DNA of 64,000 bases from JAKFEW01 sp036675505 (GTDB lineage Bacteria > Cyanobacteriota > Sericytochromatia > S15B-MN24 > JAQBPE01), in the NCBI GenBank assembly GCA_036675505.1, contig JAKFEW010000053.1, positions 1 through 64,000 of the forward strand, written 5' to 3'. The position numbers and the translations under genes are program-made. Of this stretch, positions 44,378 to 54,100 are shown one piece after another (the first letter of the stretch is position 1; each line of letters starts with the position of its first letter). A model generated the notes under the pieces. It did not search any database, was not told the origin of the DNA, and worked only from the letters and a program-made list of their open reading frames with translations.

Positions 44378-44387
44378 GCGCCCAAGG

Positions 44388-47102
44388 TCAATTCACCACG
44401 ATCTTCCGGATGCGGTGGTTGCCGGTATCGGCCACGTAGAGCGTCCGCGGCGGCGCGCCGGGGTCGACCGCCAAGCCTGCCGGCGCGGCGAAGCGGGCCG
44501 GGCCGGCCAGACCGCCCCCGCCATCCGCGAACCCCGCGCCGGTCGCCGGCTGGCCGGCGAGCACCCGCGTCCAGCGAAGTGACGGGTGGAACCAGCGCAC
44601 CACGTTCGCCTGGGCGTCGGCCACGAACACGCTGCCGTCGGGGCCCGCGGCCACGCCGGCCGGCCGCTCGCCGCGGCTCACCTGCGCGCGCGCCTCGGGC
44701 CAGTCCACGGGCTTCAGGGTTCCGTTCGGCAGGCGCGACGCGAGGCCGGCGAGGACGGTCACGCCGCCGGCCTTGCCGGCACCCTCCGCCCGACAATCGT
44801 CGAGACGCACGCGCCGCACGAGGCCGCCCGCGTGCTCGCTGACGATCAGCGGGCCGCCGGCGACGAAGGCGAGCCCGTACGGCTCGTTCAGCTTCGCCGC
44901 CGTGCCGAAGTCGTCCCGGTAGCCCGCCACGTCGTTCTGGCCGGCCCAGGTGGTCACCTGCGCGCGCGCCGGTTCCAGCGCGATCCGGCGAACGACCTGG
45001 TTGCCGCGATCGGCCACGTACAGAGCCCCGTCGGGGCCGAACGCGAGCCCCTCGGGGGCGTCGAAGCGCGCGGCCGCGCCGTCGGTGTCCGACGCCGGGC
45101 CGGCCTCACCCGGCGTGCCGGCGATCGTCATGATCTCGGGCGCCGCGCCACCCGGATCGCGGATCGCGAAGATCGCGTGCGCCGCGCTATCGGCGACGTA
45201 CAGCTTGCCGTCCGGTCCGAGCGCCAGGCCGGCGGGCTTCCGCAGGGGGCTCGCGTCGCCGAGCGCCAACGTGGCGACGCGCCCGTCGCGGTCGACGCGG
45301 CGGATGTAGGGCTTGGCGCCTTGCTCCGAGACGTACAACATGCCGTTCTCGCCCATCACGAGCCCAACCGGCCGATCGAACGCCGCCTTCCCCGCCACGT
45401 CGTCGAGGTGGCCCGCGGCACCGGAGCCAGCGAGCGTCGCCACCGTGACCGCCGGCGCGGACGGCGGGACCAGGGGCACGCCGAGCGGGGCCGGCTCCGG
45501 GCGGGTCGCGGCGCGCTCGGCCGCCATCGCCTCTGCCAGCGCCGTCTTCGCGGCGTCCAGCCCGCCGACGCTGAAGAGCGCGTTGACCGCGGCGAAGTAG
45601 AGCGAGTAGATGGTGACCTTGATGTTGTCCTTCTCCACCGCCGGGACGCACAGGTCGACCACGGCCGACGCGCTCACGTCGATATAGTCCTCGTGCGGGA
45701 CGGCCTGGAAGGCCTCGTTGAGCAAGTCCAGCAGGTCGCTGGGCTTCTGGATGGCGAGGCCCTCGCCCTTCGGGTGCACCTGGGTGGCGAGGCCGAAGAA
45801 CCCGTAGCCCTCGAACCCTACGGGCCCCTTGCTGTTGAGCAGCCGGGCTGAGGCGTCCAGCACCTTGCCGAGCGACCCGAGCAGGCCCTCGATCGCCGGC
45901 TTCTCGGTCGAGACGGTCACAGGCTCGGGGAGGAACGGCAACACATGGGCGCCGAAGACGTCGGCGCGGGCGATCAGGGCGTCCGCCACGCGCTGGGCCA
46001 CGCGGTGCCGCGCCGCCGGGCCGAGCGAGCCGAACGCCAGGCGTTGGCCGTCGGCGTGGATCGCGTCGGCGACCTCGAGCATGCTGGCGTAGAGCGCCTC
46101 CGGGAAGGTCTTCGGAAAGAACGCCCGGCCCTCGTCCATCAGCGTCGCCTCGAGGCGCGCCGCCAGGAGCTCGCGCAGGTAATCCACGACGCCCGACTGG
46201 AGCTCGGATAGCTCCACCGGCCCCACCTTCGCCTGGTTGCCGAAGGCGCGTGCCGTCAGGCGACCGTCGACCTTGCCGGGCACGCTTGAGGCGAGCAACA
46301 CGTTGCCCTCCATCCCCGGCGGGAGGTAGACCTCGTACTCGCCGCGCGCGTTCGTGTAGGCCAGGTACACCGGCGCGCCCTTGGCGTCGCGGCCGATCGG
46401 CACCGCGGCGCCGTTCCGGAGGTCGAACGCGCCGATCAACGCGCCGGCCACCGGCTTGCCGTCGCCGGCGCCGCGTGGGCCCGTACCGCCGGTCGCCTGG
46501 GCCAGCGCGTAGCCGGCCGGGCGGCCGCCCGCGAGCGAGCCGCCGTCGGCGCCGATCAGCGTCGCGCCGTCCGCGCCGATCAGCCGGGCGTCCGCCGACG
46601 CGACGAGGTTGCCGGCACCGGTCGCGACGACCTGGTTGCGGGCGTTGGCGATCAACGTGCCGCCGCCGTCGGAAATCAGCGTTCCACCTCCGTCGCTGAT
46701 GAGCGTACCCCCGCCGTCAGAAATTAGCGTGCCGCCGCCATCCGAAATCAGCGTGCCGCCGTCCACCGCGACGATCGCCGCGCCCTTCACGTTCATCGCG
46801 TTGCCGGCGCCGGCGGCGACCAGGTACGTGGCGTCGAGCGTGAGCCGGCCCTTGAAGGCGACGCCGCCGGGCGACGCCAGCAGCCTGGACGGCACGACGA
46901 AGCGCGTACCCACCGCCCGCGACGGCGACGAAACGCCGGTCGGCACCGTGGAGGCCGCCGCCGGCCCGCGCGACGTCGCCGCCGTGGGCCGCTTGCTGGC
47001 GCCGTTGGCCGGGACCTGCGCGCGGGGTGGGGTCTGACAGGCCTCGACCAGCAGGAAGGCCACCGCCAACGAGATGGGGATCAACCGTCGGCGTAATGAC
47101 AT
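44388..47102 (-). CDS. Large NHL-repeat-like lipoprotein with GGGTLISD repeats (convergent partner)
   Basis: 904 aa from ATG 47102, chosen because GAGGG lies just upstream and the lipoprotein signal (MSLRRRLIPISLAVAFLLVEAC) starts there. A Pro/Ala/Thr region precedes GRLTLDATYLVAAGAGNAMNV, then four GGGTLISD units and degenerate ones (TLIANARNQVVATGAGNLVASADARLIGADGATLIGADGG). A middle helical region follows (to ~560) and a C-terminal NHL-like propeller (~560-904): FDRPVGLVMGENGMLYVSEQG, LRKPAGLALGPDGKLYVADS, FDAPEGLAFGPDGALYVADRGNQVVRRI. It has the same architecture as the plus-strand gene; 10 bp separate the stops. The pair looks like a diverged duplication. Confidence 0.85.
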   Translation of the reverse strand: MSLRRRLIPISLAVAFLLVEACQTPPRAQVPANGASKRPTAATSRGPAAASTVPTGVSSPSRAVGTRFVVPSRLLASPGGVAFKGRLTLDATYLVAAGAGNAMNVKGAAIVAVDGGTLISDGGGTLISDGGGTLISDGGGTLISDGGGTLIANARNQVVATGAGNLVASADARLIGADGATLIGADGGSLAGGRPAGYALAQATGGTGPRGAGDGKPVAGALIGAFDLRNGAAVPIGRDAKGAPVYLAYTNARGEYEVYLPPGMEGNVLLASSVPGKVDGRLTARAFGNQAKVGPVELSELQSGVVDYLRELLAARLEATLMDEGRAFFPKTFPEALYASMLEVADAIHADGQRLAFGSLGPAARHRVAQRVADALIARADVFGAHVLPFLPEPVTVSTEKPAIEGLLGSLGKVLDASARLLNSKGPVGFEGYGFFGLATQVHPKGEGLAIQKPSDLLDLLNEAFQAVPHEDYIDVSASAVVDLCVPAVEKDNIKVTIYSLYFAAVNALFSVGGLDAAKTALAEAMAAERAATRPEPAPLGVPLVPPSAPAVTVATLAGSGAAGHLDDVAGKAAFDRPVGLVMGENGMLYVSEQGAKPYIRRVDRDGRVATLALGDASPLRKPAGLALGPDGKLYVADSAAHAIFAIRDPGGAAPEIMTIAGTPGEAGPASDTDGAAARFDAPEGLAFGPDGALYVADRGNQVVRRIALEPARAQVTTWAGQNDVAGYRDDFGTAAKLNEPYGLAFVAGGPLIVSEHAGGLVRRVRLDDCRAEGAGKAGGVTVLAGLASRLPNGTLKPVDWPEARAQVSRGERPAGVAAGPDGSVFVADAQANVVRWFHPSLRWTRVLAGQPATGAGFADGGGGLAGPARFAAPAGLAVDPGAPPRTLYVADTGNHRIRKIVVN
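46648..46763 (-). repeat. 24-bp coding repeat (GGGTLISD), four units
   Basis: Four perfect peptide units plus flanking degenerate ones within the minus-strand surface-protein gene, matching those at 42530-42712. Confidence 0.93.
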
Positions 47103-47231
47103 GCATCCCTCGCTTCCATGGACCGTCGGTATCCTACCCAAAGGCGTGAGGGGCCGAGTTCCATATAATCACTCTTATCTGACCTGGCGGGAGCACTTTA
47201 CGGCAGAATGCGGGTTTGCGGACGACACGAT

Positions 47232-47330
47232 CCAGATAACGGGAAGGAATCGGCGGGCATCGGTGGATGGACGCCAGATAACGGGAGGGTAGGCAACCTG
47301 AGCAGGTGGCGGACTCCGGATAACGGGGTG
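47232..47330. repeat. Three direct repeats of C-C-[AG]-GATAACGGG at exact 42-bp period
   Basis: CCAGATAACGGGA at 47232, CCAGATAACGGGA at 47274 and CCGGATAACGGGG at 47316, each preceded by a GGAC/GGACT-like word. Forty-two bp equals about four helical turns, so the sites face the same side of the DNA. They lie 130-230 bp upstream of the 47102 start. Confidence 0.8.
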
Positions 47331-47417
47331 CCTCGACGCGGGTGCCTGGAGGCCGGACCGTCCGTGGGCGAACGTTCGTCCGGCCCGCCGAGCGGTGCGT
47401 CACATAACCTCGCCAGA

Positions 47418-47463
47418 AGGGGCGGGGAACCGGCGAACAACTCGCCTGATTCTCCCCGCCCCT
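47418..47463. other. Large nested stem-loop
   Basis: Outer arms AGGGGCGGGGA / TCCCCGCCCCT (11 bp) enclose an inner GGCGA / TCGCC stem with ACAAC loop. Possible structured RNA or terminator; no T tract. Confidence 0.5.
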
Positions 47464-47504
47464 CGCGTTTCATTCCTGTCCTCGCCTCAGGGCGAGGAGG
47501 ATGC

Positions 47505-48233
47505 TTACGGCTGGACCATCAGGCTGCTGTAGTTGCTGATCCGCCAGCCCCGATCGCCGTCCTGCTGCAGGCGCACCGGCCGCGAGCGGACCTCGGTGGG
47601 CGCGCCGGTGACCTTGATGTAGAAAGTCCACATCTTGCCGTCCTCGCTCAGGCCCTGATCAATCGCCTTGTACTCCTTGTCGATGGCCACCTTGGCCGCC
47701 ATCTGGTCCCACGGCAACGCGGCCGACGCGGCCGCGTCGAGGTAGTACGAGCCGAGCTTCGTGTTCCGATCGAGCGTGCGGAAGTAGATCTCGTCCACCA
47801 CCTGCGGCTCGACGCCGGTGGGCGAGGACGCGGTCTGCTGGACCAGGCCCGAACGCAGCGCGTAGCCCATCATCGCGCGGCCAAGCTTCTTGTCCAGGTC
47901 GTAGGTGACGAGGCCGGTGACGAAGAGGCGCGCGACCTTCTCGGGTTCCTGGGCGGAGGCGGCGTCGACCGCGGCCATGTAGGCCTTCACGGCCGCCGCC
48001 ACTTCGGCGCTCGCGCCGGGGGCGGTCGAGGCGCCCACGCCCACGCCAGCCGACGCGGCCGCCGTCGGCGCGGTGGTGGCGCCTGTGACCGGGCTGGCAC
48101 CGGGCGCCGGGGAGCCGCCCTGGCCTTCGGCCTTCGCCGCCTGAAGCGCGGCCTGGAGGACCGCTGGCGAGCAGGCTGCGAGCATGCTCGCGGCGAGGGC
48201 GCCGGCGACGAGGACGGGCGTGAGCTTCTTCAA
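47505..48233 (-). CDS. Lipoprotein of unknown function
   Basis: 242 aa from the TTG at 48233, preferred because GAGGAG lies 6 nt upstream and the signal peptide MKKLTPVLVAGALAASMLAAC then starts correctly; the in-frame ATG nine codons upstream lacks a site. A low-complexity Ala/Pro/Thr region (to ~85) is followed by a globular domain with EVAAAVKAYMAAVDAASAQEPEKVARLF, VDEIYFRTLDRNTKLGSYYLD and GDRGWRISNYSSLMVQP, reminiscent of NTF2/SnoaL-like or conjugative lipoprotein folds. The family is not identified. Confidence 0.8.
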   Translation of the reverse strand: MKKLTPVLVAGALAASMLAACSPAVLQAALQAAKAEGQGGSPAPGASPVTGATTAPTAAASAGVGVGASTAPGASAEVAAAVKAYMAAVDAASAQEPEKVARLFVTGLVTYDLDKKLGRAMMGYALRSGLVQQTASSPTGVEPQVVDEIYFRTLDRNTKLGSYYLDAAASAALPWDQMAAKVAIDKEYKAIDQGLSEDGKMWTFYIKVTGAPTEVRSRPVRLQQDGDRGWRISNYSSLMVQP

Positions 48234-48360
48234 GGTGTTCTCCTCAATGATTGGGTCCATGCGGTTGGGATTCGATGGTCGTACGCCAAGGACGACCATC
48301 CGGTCGATCAGGTTCCCCGTTTTTCGTCGCGGCGTCAAGCGAGCAGGCCTGAAGTTGAAA

Positions 48361-48388
48361 CCGCCCGGAAGCCTCGACTTCCGGGCGG
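48361..48388 (-). terminator. Terminator of the 48410-49045 gene
   Basis: Stem CCGCCCGGAAG / CTTCCGGGCGG with 6-nt loop, followed on the minus strand by TTTC. Confidence 0.75.
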
Positions 48389-48409
48389 TCGTGTCTTTCC
48401 GGTATCCGC

Positions 48410-49045
48410 TCAGCGGCGCTGGATGTCGTTGGCCGAGAACTGGCCGGCCGTTTCGACGCGACTCACGACGGCTTCCATCGCTTCCTTCGCGCCCCGGGTG
48501 CGGGCGCAAGCGATCGACTCCTCGATCGGGCAGGTGAAGCCCACGAAGAGCCGCGTGGGGTTGCCCTTGGCGCGGGGTCGGAACGGACGGACCGTGTGCA
48601 GGCATTCGGGGTTGGCGCAGGCCACCTCCACGCGCATCAGCCGCTCGGCCTCGGCGAGCGTGGGCACGCGCGCCTCGATGCGGCGGCGGGTGCCGCCGCG
48701 AACCAGCCGATCGCCCTCGTAGGCATTGACGTAGAGATGCGGCAGGATCGCGGTCGCGAACTCCGGGTGTTCCTGCAGCGCGCGCGCGACGGGGCGATCG
48801 CCGATCAGCGAGTCGAGCCGACGCTGCTGGTGCCCCAGGAACCCGGCCAGCGCCTCCCAGCCCGAGCGGCCGAGGACCTCGCCGCCGGCCATCAGGCTGA
48901 CGCCGTCCGGGCCGACCCGGAGCTCATAGCGTCGGCCGCCGGCAACGACGTTCATCGCGCCTTCGCCCAGGCGTTCGAGGTAGCAGGACTCGACCAGGGG
49001 GCGATCCAGCTTCGCTGATTCCTTGCGGTCATCCGGCGTGGCCAT
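48410..49045 (-). CDS. Hypothetical protein with a Cys/His motif, LexA-like site upstream
   Basis: 211 aa, not recognised, no signal peptide. The N-terminal half (YELRVGPDGVSLMAGGEVLGRSGWEALAGFLGHQQRRLDSLIG) is mixed alpha/beta. The C-terminal half has CANPECLHTVRPF, VGFTCPIEESIACARTR, where C-x4-C-x-H and later Cys could bind zinc. GAGGAGG precedes the ATG. The promoter (TATAGT at 49111-49106) is overlapped by CGAAC-GTTC-GTTCG (49087-49100), so it may be DNA-damage regulated. Function unknown. Confidence 0.75.
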   Translation of the reverse strand: MATPDDRKESAKLDRPLVESCYLERLGEGAMNVVAGGRRYELRVGPDGVSLMAGGEVLGRSGWEALAGFLGHQQRRLDSLIGDRPVARALQEHPEFATAILPHLYVNAYEGDRLVRGGTRRRIEARVPTLAEAERLMRVEVACANPECLHTVRPFRPRAKGNPTRLFVGFTCPIEESIACARTRGAKEAMEAVVSRVETAGQFSANDIQRR

Positions 49046-49086
49046 GACACTTCCTCCTCACGTGTTGCGGGGCACTTCGCCCCAGG

Positions 49087-49101
49087 CGAACGTTCGTTCG
49101 A
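49087..49101 (-). promoter_or_regulatory. LexA-like box (GAAC-N4-GTTC) at the 49045 promoter
   Basis: CGAACGTTCGTTCGA matches the Gram-positive/mycobacterial SOS core CGAAC-N4-GTTCG. It lies just downstream of a TATAGT -10 on the minus strand, over the likely start site. A one-mismatch copy is at 47369-47382. Confidence 0.5.
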
Positions 49102-49249
49102 AAATACTATACACCACACCGATCGCCTGGTCGATCCCCCCTCGAGAAATTCGCCCGGGAGACCGGGATCCGGAACGTGTCATGTCGTGTCAAACGGCCC
49201 CATTTGAGGAATAGGTGAATAAGGGGTTTCAGCCCCCGGAGGCCCTTCC

Positions 49250-50872
49250 TTGACGTCGGAAATCAACCCGCTCCGATCGAACAATTCGCCCATGCCAAAC
49301 GCCGGCAATGCCGGCCCCGAAGGCTTGCGCAACCAGTACAACCAGCGTGGAAACCGGGGCGGCAAGGACAAGGACGAGAAGAAGAAGGAAGAGAAGGACG
49401 AGCCCGAAGCCTCGGCCGAAGAGGCCGACGAGGAACAGGGCCACCTCGACACGGACAGCTTCTCGGGCCGAAAGGCCCGCTCGGTGATCGACAACCTGTT
49501 CTCGGAGTCGCTGCCCTGGGAACGCGAGGAAGAGGATCGCATCGCCAAGCTCGAGGAGCTCAAGCGCAAGCGCGAAGAGCTCACCCGGCGGGGCGGCACG
49601 AGCCCCGGCTCCGCCGCGCGGCCGGCCACCGGGCCGCTCGGGCGCAAGCCCGGCGGCACCGGCCCGCAGCTGCCCGCCCGCGGGGGCACCGGACCGCTCG
49701 GCAACGTGAAAGTCCCGCCGCCGCCCGTGGACGCGCCGCCACCGGCTGCGGCACCCGGTGGCACGCCGATTGGTCGGCGGGTCGACGAGAACTTCGACCC
49801 CACCGCCGCGCTGAACAGCACGCTGCTCGCCCAGCAGGCGCTGCGGGACCGCCAGGCCCAGCGCGAACGAGATGAAAAGGAGCGCCTCGACCGGGAGGCC
49901 CAGGCGCTCGACGCGCCCGGTCTCGCCAAGTTCCTGCGGCCTGCAGCGGGCCCCCGCACGCCGTCGGAGCGCGTGGCGACTCCCATGGACGACGGCGGGA
50001 TGTTGACGGCGCCGACCCGGCCGGACATCGAGATCGCGCCGGTCAGCGAAGCCCGGAGTGCCGCCGTCGAAGCGGCGCGCCGCGCGGTTGCGCCGCCGGC
50101 CGTACGGCCGCCCAGCGTCGATGATCTGGCGGGCAGCGCCCCGCCGAGCGGCCCGGCGACGCCCACGCCCCGCACGCCCACCGGCAAGCTGCCCTCGCGC
50201 CTGCCTGCGCCGCCCCGGCCAGGCTCGGGCAAGCTCGACGCCACCCTGGCCGCGGGTCAGGCGCGTCAGGCTCCACGATCGCCTGCCGACCAGGGCGGCC
50301 AGGTCCGCCCGCCTGCCGACCCAGGCCGCCAGCCACGGGCACGGACGGGGCCGCTGCCGATGGCCGAACCCGCCGCCCGCGCCGATCTGGCCGAGGCGCG
50401 CGGGCCCGCGGCGCCGTCCTGGACGACCGCCGGCTCAGATCCGATCCCGCCGCTCGACGCGCTCGCTTCGGTGGTGCCGGCGGCCGAGGCGGATGTCGCG
50501 CCGTTCCCGAGCGACGACGTCGCCGCAGACACGGCCGCAGGCGCAGGTGGGCCCGCGGTGTTCGGCGACGGCACACCGCCACCGCCGGTCAAGGCCGGCA
50601 AGGTGAGCGCGGCGTGCGTGTACCGCATCATCGACGTCGGCACCAACAAGCCGCTCGGGGGGGCACGGGTCGAGCTCGAGCCGACCAGCGACGACCTGTT
50701 GCCCAACATCCACGGCCAGGCCAACCAGCACGGCTGGTATGCGGCGGAAGGGCTGCCCCCCGGCGAGTACCGCGTGACCGTCCGCGCGCCGGGTTACATC
50801 CCGGCCTTCAAGGTGCGGCTGCTGGACCTCGGCGTGGTGGACGACCTCGCGATTTTCATCGGCAAGCCATAA
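49250..50872 (+). CDS. Disordered Pro/Ala-rich protein with C-terminal carboxypeptidase-regulatory-like domain
   Basis: 540 aa from TTG, supported by GGAGG 7 nt upstream. Residues 1-450 are low-complexity and charged then Pro/Ala-rich (KDKDEKKKEEKDEPEASAEEADEE, TGPLGRKPGGTGP); a helical stretch ARSVIDNLFSESLPWEREEEDRIAKLEELKRKREEL lies near 75-110. The last ~85 residues (ACVYRIIDVGTNKPLGGARVELEPTSDDLL, GLPPGEYRVTVRAPGYIPAFKVRLLDLG) are a carboxypeptidase regulatory-like beta-sandwich. No signal peptide is seen, so location is uncertain. Possibly a scaffold for the envelope or an export substrate. Confidence 0.75.
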   Translation: MTSEINPLRSNNSPMPNAGNAGPEGLRNQYNQRGNRGGKDKDEKKKEEKDEPEASAEEADEEQGHLDTDSFSGRKARSVIDNLFSESLPWEREEEDRIAKLEELKRKREELTRRGGTSPGSAARPATGPLGRKPGGTGPQLPARGGTGPLGNVKVPPPPVDAPPPAAAPGGTPIGRRVDENFDPTAALNSTLLAQQALRDRQAQRERDEKERLDREAQALDAPGLAKFLRPAAGPRTPSERVATPMDDGGMLTAPTRPDIEIAPVSEARSAAVEAARRAVAPPAVRPPSVDDLAGSAPPSGPATPTPRTPTGKLPSRLPAPPRPGSGKLDATLAAGQARQAPRSPADQGGQVRPPADPGRQPRARTGPLPMAEPAARADLAEARGPAAPSWTTAGSDPIPPLDALASVVPAAEADVAPFPSDDVAADTAAGAGGPAVFGDGTPPPPVKAGKVSAACVYRIIDVGTNKPLGGARVELEPTSDDLLPNIHGQANQHGWYAAEGLPPGEYRVTVRAPGYIPAFKVRLLDLGVVDDLAIFIGKP

Positions 50873-50880
50873 GCCCGGGC

Positions 50881-51063
50881 CTACAACGACGCCGCAACCG
50901 CGTCGACGGCCGATTGCAGGGTGTCGAGCATGTTGGTGCCGACCTGGGAGAGTCCCCCGATCGCCACCACGGAAACGCATGCCAGGATCAGCGACGTCTC
51001 GACCAAGGATTGCCCCTCTTCGCGCCGCTTCAGGCGTAGATATCCCTCTCGCACGGGTCGCAT
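50881..51063 (-). CDS. Flp-family type IVb pilin
   Basis: 60 aa from ATG 51063 (GGAGG 9 nt upstream). The prepilin peptidase site is G-QSLVE: REEG then Q1-S2-L3-V4-E5, with the required Glu5, followed by a hydrophobic helix TSLILACVSVVAIGGL. Flp pilins of about this size form Tad pili. No tad/cpa genes adjoin, so assembly machinery would have to be elsewhere. Convergent with the 49250 gene. Confidence 0.8.
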   Translation of the reverse strand: MRPVREGYLRLKRREEGQSLVETSLILACVSVVAIGGLSQVGTNMLDTLQSAVDAVAASL

Positions 51064-51145
51064 CGATCTGAACCTCCAACCGGGGCGCCCGCCCTTCGAT
51101 CCGCTCGGACCGATGCGAGGCGGCATTCCCACGTGACCGCCATCA

Positions 51146-54100
51146 TCATGGCGAGCTGGGGTGGCGGATCGGTTCGCGCGCCAGGTTGAGATTCCGCAAC
51201 GCACCTGCGCCCAGAGCCCGCGCCACGAGCCGAGTTAGCAGGCGTTCCCGGCGATCGCCATCCAGTAGGCCCGCGTGCGCGTCGCGGGAGACCGCCGCGA
51301 GGGCCCGATGGGTCCAGCGCTGGGGATCGAAGGCGGCGATCGCGAAGGGCAGCCGCGAGGGCCTGCCGATCTGGCTGGACATGCGCGCATAGGCGCGGCG
51401 CACGTCCGGCGCGTTGAGCAGTGCGCACAGGTAGTGGGCCTCGGCCTCTTCGGCGCACGGGACGAGGTTCACCTTCCCCTCGGGGATGACGAGCTTCGTC
51501 TCGCCCCAAGGCGTCTCGGCCATGCCGATCACGGCCGCACGCAGCTCGCCGAGCTCCGGCCAGACCACCTTCCAGGGCGCAAATGTGTAGGGCCCGACCC
51601 GCCAGAGGCCGTAGAAGGGCTGGCCGGCGCGATATTCCTTGTAGGAGCCACGCCGCTCGAGCAGGTCGCGGTAGCGCCGCAGGTAGTCGAGCGTCGCGGC
51701 CGGCATCCGCTCGGGCGGCAGGGGCTTCGCGCCCGTCTCCACGTCGTGCGGCAACACCACCAGCGCGTCGCCGGGCACCGCCCGGAACGGCGTCACATCC
51801 GCGCCGCGCAGCAACGGAAAAAGCAGTTCGGGCTCGAGCAGGGCGCGGGTCTGGACGACGCCGTCGCGGGCGCGCGGGTTGAGGCCGTTCTCCACCAGCA
51901 GCAGCCCGCCTGCAGGCCGCGCCCCGGCGACGGGGCGGACCCAGAAGACGCCGTGGGGCGAGGTCTCGGTGGCGCGCCGACCTCGGTAGGCGCTCGGGCC
52001 CAGCAACGCGAGCAGGCGCGGCAAGACCTCCGGTGCGTCGATCAGGTAAGGGCCGCCGTCGCCGTCCACCGCCCGCGCCGCCTCGTCGTGCCGCACGAGG
52101 CCGGGTGCCACGTCGCGCCATGCGGCGCCCGGCTCGCGCGCAGCCGCGCCGGGCTTCGCGCGCCAGACGGCGACGGGCACGGCCGCCGGCCCCGGCACGC
52201 CGCGCTGCACCACGTAGGTCACCGGCTTGCAGGCGGCCTCGAAGGGTCTTAGCGCCGACCAGTCGGCCAGCGCCTGCAAGCCGAGCGGCGTGCCGTCGGG
52301 CAGCCGCCAGCGCCGCAGGCCCTGGCTGGAGCGCACCTGCAGCATCTGGTGGGGCATCAGGAAGCCGAGGTGGCCGCCCGGCACCACCCAGCGCTCGAGC
52401 GCGGCGTGCGCGATCAGCGCGCAAACGTTGAGATCCGTGCCGCCCACGTAGCCGTCGTCAGAGAAGAGCCCGCGCGCACGGCACAGGTCGCGGATCGTCT
52501 CGCGATAGCCGTCGGGCAGGTCCTTCCATTCGACCCAGGGCGGGTTGCCGACGACGCGCTCGAAGGGATCGAGGGCCGCCGTGGCCAGGAAATTCTTCAA
52601 GATGCGTGCCCAGACCCGATCCCAACCGCGCGCCTCCAGCGCGACGAGCGCGTCGACGAAGTGCTGGACCGCATCGACCACGGCCGCGTTCGTGGCGTCC
52701 TCGCCGATCCCGCGCAGGAGCGCCCGGCAGGCCGCGTCGGCGTCAGCGGCCACGACCGCGCGCTCGACCTCGCGCATCACCGCGCCGAAGGCCGCTCCCG
52801 TGCGGGCCAGCGCCAGCGGCAGGGCGACGTCGAGCGACCCCATCGCGGTGGGCAGCGTGTAGGCCAGGCCCGGCACGCCGGCGAGGTCACAGGGAATGGG
52901 GGCGAAGGCCGCGTCGCCGAGATAGACCGGAATCTCGATGCGGCCAGACTCGGCGCCCAACTCGCCGAGCAAGCCGGCGATGCTGAGGAAGTAGTTCACG
53001 CGGGCCGTGAGCACGGCGAGCGGGTTCAGGTCGATGCCGCATACGCGGTCGAGCACCTGGCGCAGCCGTTCGGCGGCGGGCAGCCCGGCCGTCTCGGCCC
53101 GGACTTCGGCGATCAGCTCGACGAGGAACGTGCCGGACCCGCAGCACGGGTCGAGCCCGCGCCAACCCGCCGGCGCCGGCAGATCCGCGAGCACGGCCTG
53201 CGCCAGCCAGCGCGGCGTGTAATACTCGCCGAGGTCATGGCGCACGCTCGCCGGGATCGTGCGCTGGTAGAGCTGGCGGAACAGGTCGCCGAGGCCGCCC
53301 GCGCGCAGCAGCGGCGCGCGTCCCTCGTACTCGGCGAGCCGGGCGATCGCCGCGCGCACCGCCGTCGCCAGCCCCGGCGTCCATTGATCGGCATCGGCGT
53401 ACCAGGCGAAGAAATCGCCCTCGAGCAGGTTCTCGAGCCCGGAGGCGCGCAGCAGGTGCCCATCCTCGAGCTCGGCCATGAAGCGGCGCAGCTCGCCGTC
53501 CGGCGCGGCAGCGAGCACGTCGAACCGCAGCGCTGCCCCGCCGAGGCGGAGCTCGCCGAGCACATGGGCTGCCACCAGCTTCACGACGATCGCGTAGCCG
53601 GTCTGCAGGGCGAAGAGCGCCCGGCCCGCGTCGACGAGCGCGTCGCCCGGCAACGCGAGGGCCTCACGGTAGGCGGCCAGGTGGCCGGCAGGGGCCTCAT
53701 GGTGATCGACCGAGCGTGCGAAGAGCCTCCGCCATTCCGTGTGGAGCATACCGGTCTTGGGCGTCGCGACCCCCAGCGCCGCCCAGCAGGCGCCCGCGAG
53801 GCCGGCGCCCAGGCCGCCCGCGCCAGGCCGCTCGGTGGCGAAATCTTCGACCAGGTGTTCCTGGGTGAGCCCGCGCCGCCCCAGCGCCACGAGCGTTTCG
53901 ACGTAACGCCTCAGCCGCGGGCCGTCGAGCGGCCCCGGGTGCTCGGCGCGGGGCTCGCCGCCCTCGAAGCCCACGAAGCGGATCTGACGCCCGTCGGTCA
54001 CCACCCCCACGTGGGCGTCCCGATCCGCGACCACGGGCGCCACGTCGCGCAGGTACCCGACCAGCTGCTCGGTCGCCTCGGTCCAGGCGCCAGGGCTCGT

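Larger units (their letters stand above)
47103..47504. other. 402-bp intergenic region with periodic repeats and large hairpin
   Basis: No gene is supported. It holds CCAGATAACGGG-type repeats at 42-bp spacing (47232, 47274, 47316), a GAACGTTCGTCC sequence at 47370-47381, a CACATAACC word near 47400, and two hairpins: 47418-47463 and CTCGCC/GGGCGAG near 47482-47499. The second may terminate the 47505 lipoprotein gene. Confidence 0.6.
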
